Shown here in pieces: positions 52,383 through 61,812 of a DNA stretch of 64,000 bases; the first letter of the stretch is position 1, and every line of letters begins with the position of its first letter. The notes under the pieces were generated by a model. That model had not been told where the DNA came from. It made no database searches and saw nothing but the letters and a program-made list of their open reading frames with translations. The DNA is taken from contig NZ_CP061171.1 of NCBI RefSeq assembly GCF_014692875.1, positions 5,394,001 to 5,458,000 on the forward strand, in the 5' to 3' direction. Source of the stretch: Pedobacter riviphilus. Lineage in GTDB: Bacteria; Bacteroidota; Bacteroidia; Sphingobacteriales; Sphingobacteriaceae. The translations under genes and the position numbers were made by a program.

Positions 52383-54062
52383 TTATTTACCTCTGCTTAC
52401 CCTATAAGGTTTTTGAGGAGGGTTTTTGAAATTTCTTTTACCTACAGTACTAATTTCTGGAGCGCCAAGCATCGTCATAGCACAACGGAAACCGACTTCT
52501 GCTGATGATTCATCTTGTTGCATAAAACGGCGTGTTGCCGGGTTTAACCAGTAAGCCATATCATTCCAGGAGCCACCTTTATAAACTCTGGATTTATCGT
52601 TTACCAGCGTTACACCTTCTTCGTTAAGCAAAGTGTTTTGCCTGTCGCGATAACCCCTTTGATCGGCCTGATAGCTGGTTGATGCTACCGGAGATTGCGG
52701 ATCAGTCGATTTTGAAATCGAATCAGAACGTTTCGCCTGCGCTTGTTTTTCTGCCCAGGTTTGTTTTCTTCCGGCATATGCATTTTCTTTAATCGGATTG
52801 CCATATTTATCTAATGCAATTTTCCCGCTTTGAGAATCTTCTAGTTTTTTATTGGTGAAGTAGTTACCGCGATAAGGATTAAATGCATCTGCATCAGTGA
52901 ATGTACCGGTTCTGTACACATCATTAACCCACTCATTCACGTTTCCTGCCATATTGTATAAGCCGAAATCGTTTGGTGCATATTGAATAACCGGAACCGT
53001 TAAATCTCCTTTATCATTTAATGAACCGCCAACACCCATATAATCTCCAGGCGCTCTTTTAAAGTTGGCCTGAATCATACCCCTGGTTTTCTTTTTGGCC
53101 GAACTAACACCTAAACCATTCCAAGGGTAAATTTTATTCTGGTTGATATTCTCATATTCTGTATTGCCAATTAAGCCTAGCGCAGCATATTCCCACTCTG
53201 CTTCTGTTGGTAAACGATAAGGTTGCATAATTACACCATCCTCTAATGTTGCAGTTCTTCTTGGCTGACCATTTTTGCCTCCTGTAGTTGCAGCAGTTCC
53301 TCCTGCGCTTGTGGTAGCTGCACCAGCTTTTGTATTGTAGTCAATCGGTGCATTTTTACCTTTATCATCGTACTGCCCATTTAAATAGGCATCTGTATTA
53401 AATGGTTTGTCTGGTTTTGGAGTAGCTGCAGCCGTAGTAGCAGTATGGCCTTTTCCATTACCAGCTAAAGTTTTATAATCAGTTAAAATTCCTTTTTCGC
53501 GTAGAATAAACTCATTAGCTCTTGAAGTTCTCCATTCGCAGTAACGAGATGCCTGCTCCCATGAAACACCTACAACGGGATAATCACGATAAGCTGGGTG
53601 CCTTAAATAATTATCTACATAAGGCTCGTTATAAGATAATGCACGGCGCCATACTAAAGTATCAGGAAGCTCATTATAATAAAACTCACGATCTTCAGGG
53701 TAGTTATATCTGATCCAATGTAAGTATTCTAACCAATCGGTATTCGATACTTCTGTTTCATCCATGTAGAAAGAAGGTACGGTAACCTGTCTTTTGTAGT
53801 TGTAAATGTTTGGTTCAACACCTGCAACCTCGATGGCACTACCACCAACAACTAAAACTCCACCTTCAATTGGAATTAAGCCGGGCCCTGGAGCTCTCTT
53901 GTATTGAGTAGCTACAGCAAAAGCACCAGATTGGTTGTTTTTACTTTTCCTATCTGCATAAGGAATACCTGTTTTACTAGAACTCGCACTTTTTGAGCTA
54001 CAACTCGAAAGCAAGGTGGCTAATGATAAACAAGTAAAAGAATATAGTAATAGTTTTTTCAT
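52383..54062 (-). CDS. gldJ: Gliding-motility/T9SS lipoprotein GldJ
   Basis: GldJ is an outer-membrane lipoprotein of the gliding and type IX secretion machinery. The 559-residue product has a lipobox with LLSSC (Cys21) and a formylglycine-generating-enzyme (SUMF1) fold: FYMDETEVSNTDWLEYLHW, LPDTLVWR..YNEPYVDNYLRH, PVVGVSWEQASRYCEW, YRLPTEAEWEYAA and NVNEWVNDVYR. The catalytic cysteines of true sulfatase activators are not needed for this role. A low-complexity Thr/Ala/Gly insert (about 200-265) is present. GldK shares the fold, but the DETEVSNTDWLEYL and LVWR features fit GldJ better. It is divergent from porV. Confidence 0.88.
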   Translation of the reverse strand: MKKLLLYSFTCLSLATLLSSCSSKSASSSKTGIPYADRKSKNNQSGAFAVATQYKRAPGPGLIPIEGGVLVVGGSAIEVAGVEPNIYNYKRQVTVPSFYMDETEVSNTDWLEYLHWIRYNYPEDREFYYNELPDTLVWRRALSYNEPYVDNYLRHPAYRDYPVVGVSWEQASRYCEWRTSRANEFILREKGILTDYKTLAGNGKGHTATTAAATPKPDKPFNTDAYLNGQYDDKGKNAPIDYNTKAGAATTSAGGTAATTGGKNGQPRRTATLEDGVIMQPYRLPTEAEWEYAALGLIGNTEYENINQNKIYPWNGLGVSSAKKKTRGMIQANFKRAPGDYMGVGGSLNDKGDLTVPVIQYAPNDFGLYNMAGNVNEWVNDVYRTGTFTDADAFNPYRGNYFTNKKLEDSQSGKIALDKYGNPIKENAYAGRKQTWAEKQAQAKRSDSISKSTDPQSPVASTSYQADQRGYRDRQNTLLNEEGVTLVNDKSRVYKGGSWNDMAYWLNPATRRFMQQDESSAEVGFRCAMTMLGAPEISTVGKRNFKNPPQKPYRVSRGK

Positions 54063-54746
54063 ATAGTACGTTGGGAATATTGCCCCTATAGGGATTCAAT
54101 CGATAAAATTAAACAATTTTAAATGAATATATAAATAATGTGATAATAAAATATCGATTATATTTTTGAGTGATAACGTATTATTTTAAAGCGTATTGTG
54201 TCTGTCTGTTTTTTAAATGATTTTAATGCTAAATAATTATAAATAAGGAAGATAAAACATGGGTTTGTGGCAGTTTGGTGTTGGTTAATACTAGCACAAC
54301 TTAGAGATTTCAAAAAATATTTTTATTCTGGATCTGTATAAATCGAGCGCGTATTTTGTGGAAATTTATATTATCAGAATCGCCGTAAGCCCATAATTTA
54401 ATCCACAGCAAAATAAGCCTAACGATTAAGGGTTTACAGTGATTGCAAATAAATTAACCATATTAGAGTTTTAAAATTATAGCGTTCAAATCGGGTAAAT
54501 TAAAATAATCGTAATGATATAAAGAGAAAATAAAGAGAAAAATGAATTCGATTTATAGTGCTAAGTTGTTATTAACCTTGTGTTTGCATTTTTTGCAGTC
54601 ACACCGATATGTAAAAATCGTAGGTTTAATTAGTAAATAATCATAGAATTCGTAATTTGGTAAAATATACGGTTTGGTTTTACGTTACAGAATATATTCT
54701 CCAGTTATTGCTAAATACCCAAATCTAAAATTACGTACCTTAAAGG
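54063..54746. other. 684-bp AT-rich spacer between gldJ and porV
   Basis: The spacer holds promoters for two divergent genes at best. I find no gene of normal length. A 32-codon frame at 54542-54640 after AAAGAGAAAA has no recognisable features. No strong hairpin or repeat is seen. In gliding Flavobacteria the protease gene porU lies between gldJ and porV, whereas here this gap is far too short for it. Confidence 0.7.
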
Positions 54747-55934
54747 ATGAATTTCAAGTACATTAGTAAACTTGCTTTTTCTGCACTCTCAATGGCCTTG
54801 GTGTTTGGTAAAACAAATGCCCAAGTAACCATAGGCAATACCCAAACAAACGGTAGCGAGTCGAATAATATTATCACGGCAGTTCCGTTTCTGCTCATTA
54901 CACCTGATGCCCGTGCCGGAGCAATGGGCGATGCTGGCGTGGCTGTTCCTGGTGATGTAAACTCTTCAAGTATAAATGCGGCGAAACTTGCCTTTTTAGA
55001 CAAACCTTATGGTTTTTCTATTTCTTACAGCCCATGGTTAAAGAGTTTGGTGCCAGATATTAATCTTGCTTATCTGAGTGGATTTTATAAATTAGATGAT
55101 CGTAATACCATTGGAGCATCGTTGAGGTATTTTTCTTTGGGTTCAATTCAGCTTACAGACATTAACCAACAGGATCTTGGGATCGCCAATCCGAATGAAT
55201 TGGCGTTTGATGTTTCTTTTGCACGTAATTTTGGTAATGAATTTTCATTAGGAACTTCATTAAGATATATTTATTCTAATTTAGCTTCAGGTCAGTTTTC
55301 ATCTTCCGGGCAAGTACACGGTGGAAATGCTGTAGCGGTTGATGTTTCAGGATTGTACAAAAAAGCGACTACATTATTTGGTAAACAGGCTATTCTTTCT
55401 GCTGGTGCTAATATTTCCAACATAGGAACTAAAATGAGCTATTCTGATGGAGGAGAGAATTTCTTTTTACCCACCAATTTTAAACTAGGAGGAGCGTCTA
55501 CAATCACGATGGATGATTTTAGTACTTTAACTTTCGCCCTCGATTTTAATAAACTTTTGGTGCCAACACAACCTATATACGATTCGAACAACAAAATCGT
55601 AAGTGGAAAAGATCCAAACCGATCGGTTCCTGCAGGAATTTTTGGTTCGTTTAGTGATGCTCCTGGTGGTTTTAGTGAAGAACTGAAAGAAGTTGGAATT
55701 TCTACCGGATTAGAATATTGGTACAACCAACAGTTTGCTGTTAGAGCTGGTTACAACTACCAAAGTCCAATGAAAGGCGATAGTCGCTATTTTACCTTAG
55801 GACTTGGGTTAAAATACAACGTTTTTAACATCGATTTTTCTTATTTAATTGCAAATGCACAGACTAGTCCACTTGCAAATACCTTACGTTTTGGTCTATT
55901 GTTTAACTTTGGCGAGAATAAAAGCAAAAGATAA
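54747..55934 (+). CDS. porV: Type IX secretion outer-membrane protein PorV (LptO)
   Basis: PorV is the outer-membrane shuttle protein that collects T9SS cargo. The 395-residue product has a signal peptide (ending KTNAQ), the conserved VPFLLITPDARAGAMGDAG start and a beta-barrel of the FadL/OMPP1 type ending in NTLRFGLLFNFGENK with an aromatic terminal region. A TACCTTAA box lies 13 nt before the ATG. Its neighbour gldJ is another T9SS/gliding gene, which supports the assignment. Confidence 0.92.
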   Translation: MNFKYISKLAFSALSMALVFGKTNAQVTIGNTQTNGSESNNIITAVPFLLITPDARAGAMGDAGVAVPGDVNSSSINAAKLAFLDKPYGFSISYSPWLKSLVPDINLAYLSGFYKLDDRNTIGASLRYFSLGSIQLTDINQQDLGIANPNELAFDVSFARNFGNEFSLGTSLRYIYSNLASGQFSSSGQVHGGNAVAVDVSGLYKKATTLFGKQAILSAGANISNIGTKMSYSDGGENFFLPTNFKLGGASTITMDDFSTLTFALDFNKLLVPTQPIYDSNNKIVSGKDPNRSVPAGIFGSFSDAPGGFSEELKEVGISTGLEYWYNQQFAVRAGYNYQSPMKGDSRYFTLGLGLKYNVFNIDFSYLIANAQTSPLANTLRFGLLFNFGENKSKR

Positions 55935-55955
55935 AAAAGATTAAAGCAAATAAAC

Positions 55956-56435
55956 ATGAAAATTAGAGTAGGTTTCGGATTTGATGTGCATCAATTAAAA
56001 GATCAACATCCTTTTGTTGTTGGTGGCGTTACATTAGATCATCATAAAGGTGCTTTTGGCCATTCGGATGCCGACGTTCTTCTTCACGCCATCTGCGATG
56101 CACTTTTAGGTGCAGCGAACCTTCGCGATATTGGTTTTCATTTTAAGAATACAGATGATAGGTGGAAAGGTATCAGTAGCATTATCTTATTGAAGGAAAC
56201 AGTTAAATTGCTGGCCGAAAAAGGATGGCAAATTGGCAATATCGATGCGATGCTCTGTTTAGAAGCGCCAAAAATTAACCCTCATATTCCTGTTATGCAG
56301 CAAAATATTGCTGATGCAATTGGAATTTCTACTGATGATATTTCGATAAAAGCAACAACCAATGAACAAATGGGCTTTATTGGTAGAGAAGAGGGCGTTG
56401 TTTCTTATGCCGTCTGCCTGATAGAAAAACCTTAA
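55956..56435 (+). CDS. ispF: 2-C-methyl-D-erythritol 2,4-cyclodiphosphate synthase
   Basis: IspF makes the cyclodiphosphate of the MEP isoprenoid pathway. The 159-residue product has the zinc ligands Asp10 and His12 (GFDVHQL) and His44 (HSDADVLLH), and the end motif TTNEQMGFIGREEG. It lies 21 nt after porV and may be co-transcribed. Confidence 0.97.
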   Translation: MKIRVGFGFDVHQLKDQHPFVVGGVTLDHHKGAFGHSDADVLLHAICDALLGAANLRDIGFHFKNTDDRWKGISSIILLKETVKLLAEKGWQIGNIDAMLCLEAPKINPHIPVMQQNIADAIGISTDDISIKATTNEQMGFIGREEGVVSYAVCLIEKP

Positions 56436-56441
56436 CTAACA

Positions 56442-56900
56442 TTAGAATTTTTTCGCTGTTAAATAAGAAATCGGCAAGCCAATACAGAAAATTAAAATAA
56501 CAATATTTAAAATTGCCCTTTCGTAGTGAAATGGTGCAGCTGGTATTTTGGTTAGCGGAACAATTAATAGAGTCATGATGGTCCACACTACAATGCCATA
56601 AATTATTCCCGATAGGATGATATTTTTTCGGAGAACAGGCATTTTTGTTGATGCTATTGTGAAAACCAATGTAAAGCTAAAGGCAATAAAGTAGTGCAAA
56701 GCTAATCCGATAAGCGCGGTTTTAATACCCCCGGCAAAAGCTTCTGGTCCCATAATAGCGCTGGAGATGTATTGAAATACCCTCATAAAATTCATCTTTC
56801 CTAAAAATATTACTGCCGCCGTTCCATCTAATGTTCCAGCAACAAACGCAATTAATAAAACCTGTTTAAAGGAAAATGAGGTTTGGTTAGATTTTTCCAT
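56442..56900 (-). CDS. Small four-span membrane protein of unknown function
   Basis: The 152-residue product has about four hydrophobic segments (near 15-32, 56-80, 88-110, 122-145) and a short charged N-terminus MEKSNQTSF. The pattern VAGTLDGTAAVIFLG and MGPEAFAGG at the start of the second helix resembles membrane proteins of unknown function common in Bacteroidota. I use the ATG at 56900; a longer frame to 56984 adds basic residues from an AT-rich stretch. It is convergent with ispF, 6 nt away. Confidence 0.72.
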   Translation of the reverse strand: MEKSNQTSFSFKQVLLIAFVAGTLDGTAAVIFLGKMNFMRVFQYISSAIMGPEAFAGGIKTALIGLALHYFIAFSFTLVFTIASTKMPVLRKNIILSGIIYGIVVWTIMTLLIVPLTKIPAAPFHYERAILNIVILIFCIGLPISYLTAKKF

Positions 56901-56977
56901 TAACAATAATAATGTTTTTTTTAAATAGCTTGTTATTAAATGTTTATGTTTTTTTAGGGTGAGGTGGATAGCCAAAA

Positions 56978-57018
56978 AAGCCAAGTTTTATAACACATTG
57001 GCTATTAAAACTTGGCTT
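56978..57018 (-). terminator. Terminator after the GH18-deacetylase-GT2 gene
   Basis: AAGCCAAGTTTTA and its reverse complement (56978-56990 with 57006-57018) form a perfect 13-bp stem with a 15-nt loop. On the minus strand it is followed by TTTT. Confidence 0.85.
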
Positions 57019-57039
57019 CTTTTTTAAGGACTGGAAGTA

Positions 57040-60000
57040 TTACGCTACCTGTTCCTTAACATTTCCTGTTCTTTTTATTGTACCCCAGGTTTCCAGTTCG
57101 CCCTTTATAGCTTTCCTGAACGAACGGAATAAGACAACATACATTAATTGTCTCCAGAAAAAACGTTGTGGGAAGATGTAAAGTAAATTTCTATACTTCT
57201 CTTTTTCCATGCGGAAAGCGATTGCAGCAAAAATCATATCTACCACTATAAAAATAATGTAATAGAAAAGTACCTGACCAAAACCATTATGCAAACTTAA
57301 AATCCCTGAAAATCCGGTTAGGGTTAAATTATTAATGGCGCTTAGTGAAAAGAGGCCACTAATTAAGGAAATGAGCATAAAAAGATCGGCAAGTGGTGAA
57401 AATAATGGTAATATGATCTGGTAGATCAAAATATTTGGCATACCTACCATTCCAAAATAGCCGTATTTCTTGTTCAGTAGTGTTTTTCTGTTTTTCCAGA
57501 AGCTTTGCATTACGCCAAAGCTCCAACGGAAACGTTGTTTAAGCAACATGCTCACCGTTTCTGGTGCTTCAGTATAAGCAATTGCACTGTCACAGTTTTT
57601 AACCTTGTAACCTGCCCTTAAAATACGCATGGTTAAATCGCAATCTTCGGCAAGAGTATCAATGGTAAATCCGCCGATTTCTAAAATTACCTTTTTTCTA
57701 AAGGCACCTATTGCCCCTGGTACAACGGTAATTGTATTTAATAAGTCGAAGGCCCGCCTATCCATATTTTGAGCAGTGATATATTCTATAGACTGCCATT
57801 TGGTAATAATGTTGTTGGCATTTCCAACTTTTACCGTTCCGGCTACAGCAGCTATTTTCTCACTATAGAAATACCGCATTAACTCGGTAACTGCATCGTT
57901 TTTCAATTGCGTATCAGCATCTATACATACCACAAAATCTGAACTAGCTTTTGATATGCCGTAATTTAAGGCCGAAGCTTTGCCTCCGTTTACCTTACTG
58001 AAAACCTTTACCTGAGGGTGGTTGCCAAAGTGTTCGTTAATGATTTCAAAGGTTTTATCTTTTGAACCATCATCCACAAAAATTAATTCAAAATCAGGAT
58101 AGGTGGTTTTTAAAAGGCTATTGATGGTTTGAACTGCAGTAATTTCTTCATTGTATGCCGGAATGATAATGCTTACCTTTTCTGAAGGATGTTGTATTAA
58201 TTTACCAATATTGCGTTTCGCTCTTTTTCGTTGTCTGATGGCCAAATAAGCAATAAATATGGTCCTTAAGATAGCAAGTACAATAGCAACAGAAAATATA
58301 ATATTTAAAATCATGTTGCCATAATAAAAGAAATTGATAAAAAAGTAATCGCCAGAGCCTGAAAAACCACTATTTGCGGTAGATTTTACAGCAGGCATAA
58401 GTTCCGATCTTTTTTTACCCATTAAATCGCCAACCGTTGTAAACGTATAGCCCTTTGCTTTAAAGAATTTAATAATCCGTGGCAAGGCTGCAACAGTAGC
58501 TTCACGGTTTCCTCCGGCATCATGAAGCAAAAGGATATTGCCATTGTCTTGTTGTTTTACCACCTCGTTAAAAATCTGATCTGCAGTTTTACCCGGTTCC
58601 CAATCTTCAGGATCGATATATTCGCCGATATTGATGTAATTCTCTTTGCGGCTTTGTGCAACTGGTAAAATCTCGGAAATATTCTGTGGCTCTGCATCAG
58701 CGTTAAATGGTGCACGGAACAAAATTGTACTGTGGCCAGTAACGGCTTCAATTAACCTACGTGTAGCATTTAGTTCGAACTTTACCCGCCTTGGTCCAAT
58801 GGTCGACATATCAGGATGGAAGAAAGTATGGTTTCCAATTTCATAACCATCATTATATTCCTGTCTTAACAGTTCCATATTTTTTTCGGCCATAATCCCA
58901 ACCACAAAGAAACAGCCTGGTACTTTTTCCTGTTTCAAAATATTTAACACCTGGGGTGTATAAACGGGGTCGGGGCCATCATCAAAGGTTAAGGCAATTT
59001 TTTTATCGGCCTCCCCAAATCTTTTAATTACATATTGCTCTGGTAGTCGGGTATATTTTTGATCGGCAATAGAGAAATTGTCTTTATTTAAAGTAAATCT
59101 TACACTACCTGGTGTGGGGGTAGAAATCAGATCCAGAATTTCACCATTACCTAAGTAGGAGATGCCACCCATATTTAACGAAGCAATTTTGCGTAAATCG
59201 AATGGTTTTTTCTTTAAGGTATCTAAACTAAGATCATTGGAAATAAAAGACCATAAACGTTTATCTTCAGAGCCTAAACGCCATAACGCAACACCAGCAA
59301 TATCCCAATCATCAGCTTTGCGGATTAAATTAAAATAGGTTGCGGCATCTGTAAAGTAAACTTCATGTTTAATTCCACTTCCATCGTTATAGGTATAATT
59401 TAAATTGGCCGAAGCAGGATTGTAGTTTATTTTGCTTTTGTAATTAACTGCAGCAGTCATTGCTTCTTCATAGGTTACCGGTTTGCCAATACTATTGTTT
59501 GGCCAATCGTAACCATAGCAGGCCAGGGCAAGGATTACTTTGCTGGCATCAACTTTACTGCAAATGTCATCAAGCTTTTCTTCTACCCATTCCTGGTGTG
59601 AAATATCACCCGCATTACTTTGCTCGGTATGCTGATCATAAGCCATTAGTACGAGGTAATCGTTATATTTTTGGAGGATTTCTGGTTTATAATCGTCGTT
59701 TTCGGGTGAAATATCTTGAGAAACAATCAGCTTTTCTGCGTGAAATTGGCTGTAAAGATTTTTCATAAAAGCGTTAAAGCTGTCACCATTTTCGAGATTA
59801 AGCTCCTCGAAATCTATATTGATGCCACGATAACCATATTTTTTGGTAATTGCGATGAGGTCGTAGATCAATTTTTGCTGTGCAGGTAGATCGTTCAACA
59901 ACCGCCTTACCGCTGCGCCATCCCAATGGTCTTTATTGTAATTAGAAACTACTGCAATAGCCGATTTTTTAGCATTATGGATTACCTTCAAAGCGGCAGT

Positions 60001-60444
60001 ATCGGCTTTATCAACAATAGAATCGCCATTTAAAAAGAATGATTCTGTAGCCACCATATCCAAATGGCCTATGTTGCGTTTTAAGTCAGATAATGATCTT
60101 TCTTTGCTTGCGGCCCAACTTACATAAAAAGCCATGTTGATCCTTTTATTATTGCCGTGATGGGTTAAAATGCGATGTTCACGATCTTTTTTGATTTTTT
60201 GAAGTTTCGATTTTTCGATAGTGAAATCTTTGTACTGTTGCGATTTCTTTAGCTTCTCTAACTGTTTTTGTGTTAAAGGCGTATTGGTGTTAATAAACGG
60301 TAAATTGGGTGCCTGCACTGAAGATAAGGTATACACCACGCAGATAATTGCGATAATAAAGACTAAAAAAAATGTACGACTTACCCAGGTAAATGCATGC
60401 CAGCGTCTTTTAGTCTCAGTTTGAAATATTTGTTTTCCGGACAT
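57040..60444 (-). CDS. Trimodular GH18-like/polysaccharide deacetylase/GT2 membrane protein
   Basis: The 1134-residue product combines three enzymes. After a cytoplasmic tail and a membrane segment (about 22-45) comes a GH18-like glycosidase domain (about 95-420) with INIDFEEL, Asp211 and Glu213 in the catalytic pattern. Next is a NodB deacetylase domain (about 475-665) with FDDGPDP (Asp488, Asp489), EIGNHTFFHPD and LLLHDAGG. A membrane segment (about 705-725) leads to a GT2 synthase (about 740-985) with SIIIPAYNEE, DADTQL (Asp842, Asp844), EDCD and QRFRW (970-974), then three to four C-terminal membrane segments. The parts match those of PNAG biosynthesis PgaB and PgaC, but in one chain. A beta-linked, partly deacetylated exopolysaccharide is the inferred product. 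I start at the ATG at 60444 rather than the TTG at 60468. Confidence 0.92.
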   Translation of the reverse strand: MSGKQIFQTETKRRWHAFTWVSRTFFLVFIIAIICVVYTLSSVQAPNLPFINTNTPLTQKQLEKLKKSQQYKDFTIEKSKLQKIKKDREHRILTHHGNNKRINMAFYVSWAASKERSLSDLKRNIGHLDMVATESFFLNGDSIVDKADTAALKVIHNAKKSAIAVVSNYNKDHWDGAAVRRLLNDLPAQQKLIYDLIAITKKYGYRGINIDFEELNLENGDSFNAFMKNLYSQFHAEKLIVSQDISPENDDYKPEILQKYNDYLVLMAYDQHTEQSNAGDISHQEWVEEKLDDICSKVDASKVILALACYGYDWPNNSIGKPVTYEEAMTAAVNYKSKINYNPASANLNYTYNDGSGIKHEVYFTDAATYFNLIRKADDWDIAGVALWRLGSEDKRLWSFISNDLSLDTLKKKPFDLRKIASLNMGGISYLGNGEILDLISTPTPGSVRFTLNKDNFSIADQKYTRLPEQYVIKRFGEADKKIALTFDDGPDPVYTPQVLNILKQEKVPGCFFVVGIMAEKNMELLRQEYNDGYEIGNHTFFHPDMSTIGPRRVKFELNATRRLIEAVTGHSTILFRAPFNADAEPQNISEILPVAQSRKENYINIGEYIDPEDWEPGKTADQIFNEVVKQQDNGNILLLHDAGGNREATVAALPRIIKFFKAKGYTFTTVGDLMGKKRSELMPAVKSTANSGFSGSGDYFFINFFYYGNMILNIIFSVAIVLAILRTIFIAYLAIRQRKRAKRNIGKLIQHPSEKVSIIIPAYNEEITAVQTINSLLKTTYPDFELIFVDDGSKDKTFEIINEHFGNHPQVKVFSKVNGGKASALNYGISKASSDFVVCIDADTQLKNDAVTELMRYFYSEKIAAVAGTVKVGNANNIITKWQSIEYITAQNMDRRAFDLLNTITVVPGAIGAFRKKVILEIGGFTIDTLAEDCDLTMRILRAGYKVKNCDSAIAYTEAPETVSMLLKQRFRWSFGVMQSFWKNRKTLLNKKYGYFGMVGMPNILIYQIILPLFSPLADLFMLISLISGLFSLSAINNLTLTGFSGILSLHNGFGQVLFYYIIFIVVDMIFAAIAFRMEKEKYRNLLYIFPQRFFWRQLMYVVLFRSFRKAIKGELETWGTIKRTGNVKEQVA

Positions 60445-60771
60445 TTTTCTGTTCTGATTTATGATCAAATGTCACTAACGAATATGAAGATTGGATGAAT
60501 GATTTAAAATTAAGCGTTGCGAGATTAGATCGTTAGTTCTTCTCGAAGATAATATTTTTATTGATCTATTTATCAACTGAAAAATGAATTTTTAGACCTT
60601 TTGCATCATTAAGAAATTAAGGTTTTCTAACGTAAATTAAAATGCGATAATAGGAAAACAGAAGAGCATTGACAGATTATATGTTTTTTCGACTAAGGCT
60701 CTTCAACGGGCTTAGACTGACAATACTGATCATAACTTAATGATATTAGAATGTGTTGCAATATAAAGGCA
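60445..60771. other. AT-rich spacer upstream of the fusion gene
   Basis: This stretch of about 330 nt holds the promoter region of the fusion gene. I see no gene and no clear hairpin until the terminator at 60772. Confidence 0.6.
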
Positions 60772-60808
60772 AAAAAGCCGACAATTTTACAAGAAATGCC
60801 GGCTTTTT
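60772..60808 (-). terminator. Terminator after the pirin gene
   Basis: AAAAAGCCG (60772-60780) pairs with CGGCTTTTT (60800-60808) over a 19-nt loop. On the minus strand it is followed by TTTTTTG. Confidence 0.75.
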
Positions 60809-60872
60809 AATCCATATAAAATGAGGTCTTATATAAAAGGTGCTGAAACAAGTCAACAGCACTATGGTCAGT

Positions 60873-61742
60873 TTACTCTTCTAAATAACCAAATCTGCCC
60901 TGATTGTAATCTTCGATGGCTTGATGTATTTCGGCTTCAGTATTCATTAAAAACGGACCATACTGAACAATCGGTTCTTCTATGGGTTCTCCACTTAAAA
61001 TCAAAATAACACTGTTTTCTAGGGCTTCTATTTTAATTTCCTCACCTTTATTTTTGAAGTGAACGAAATTATCAGCTACCGCAGTTTCAGATCCATTTAT
61101 TTTAATCGAACCTTCAATCACCATAAATCCGGTGTTAAAATTTTCAGGGAAGTTAAATGTCGCTTTACCACCTTTATTTAACCGTGCATTATACAGTTCG
61201 ATTGGTGTAAAGGTACTTGCATTGCCTTTTAAACCATTATAATTACCAGCAATGATCTCGATTTTTCCTCCGTTTTCTGGAAGATCAAAGTGAGTCATGT
61301 CGGCCTGTTTAACTGCTTGATACTTTGGCCTAGCCATTTTATCTTTAGCAGGTAAATTAATCCAAAGCTGAACCATTTGAAAAGGTCCTCCTGCTAAACT
61401 GTATTGCGCTTCATGATATTCTTTGTGCAATATTCCACTCGCAGCAGTCATCCACTGTACATCACCTGGATAAATCACCCCGCTGTTTCCAGAACTATCG
61501 TGATGCGCAACAGCACCATGATAAGCAATAGTTACTGTTTCGAAACCCCTGTGCGGGTGAACTCCAACGCCTCTTGGTTCTTTCCTGGCAGAAAATTCAA
61601 TCTTTGAGCCATAATCCATTAGGAAAAACGGACTCATGTTGATTTCATAACCACTTGGAAAAAAATTGTGTACCCTAAAGCCATCGCCAACCATATGCGG
61701 GGCAGGGGCTTTTAGTACTTTTTCTATTTGTTTTGTTTCCAT
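60873..61742 (-). CDS. Pirin-family protein
   Basis: Pirins are bicupins. Some are quercetin dioxygenases and others are regulators. The 289-residue product has the metal ligands His62 and His64 (VHPHRGFETVT), His106 and Glu108 (GILHKEYH), which match human pirin residues. The C-terminal domain is typical (LILSGEPIEEPIVQYGPFLM). It is on the minus strand downstream of yceI, which begins 71 nt after the pirin start region, so the two are probably in one unit. Confidence 0.93.
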   Translation of the reverse strand: METKQIEKVLKAPAPHMVGDGFRVHNFFPSGYEINMSPFFLMDYGSKIEFSARKEPRGVGVHPHRGFETVTIAYHGAVAHHDSSGNSGVIYPGDVQWMTAASGILHKEYHEAQYSLAGGPFQMVQLWINLPAKDKMARPKYQAVKQADMTHFDLPENGGKIEIIAGNYNGLKGNASTFTPIELYNARLNKGGKATFNFPENFNTGFMVIEGSIKINGSETAVADNFVHFKNKGEEIKIEALENSVILILSGEPIEEPIVQYGPFLMNTEAEIHQAIEDYNQGRFGYLEE

Positions 61743-61768
61743 GATTGGAACCTTTCTGTTATGCGCTT

Positions 61769-61806
61769 GGCGTTTGGCGGATAATCTACGCTTATCGCCA
61801 AACGCC
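61769..61806. repeat. Inverted repeat GGCGTTTGGCG between yceI and pirin genes
   Basis: GGCGTTTGGCGGATAA (61769-61784) and TTATCGCCAAACGCC (61792-61806) pair with a single bulged G and a 7-nt loop. There is no U-run, so it is not a plain terminator. It fits the word-type repeat style. Confidence 0.7.
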
Positions 61807-61812
61807 TATCAC

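Noticed and set aside
54542..54640. 32-codon frame between gldJ and porV
   Set aside because: It has an AAAGAGAAAA stretch before an ATG, but no recognisable domain or conservation signal, and frames of this size are frequent by chance.
54063..54746. Degenerate porU
   Set aside because: The gap is under 700 nt, PorU needs more than 3 kb, and no frame resembles a C25 peptidase.
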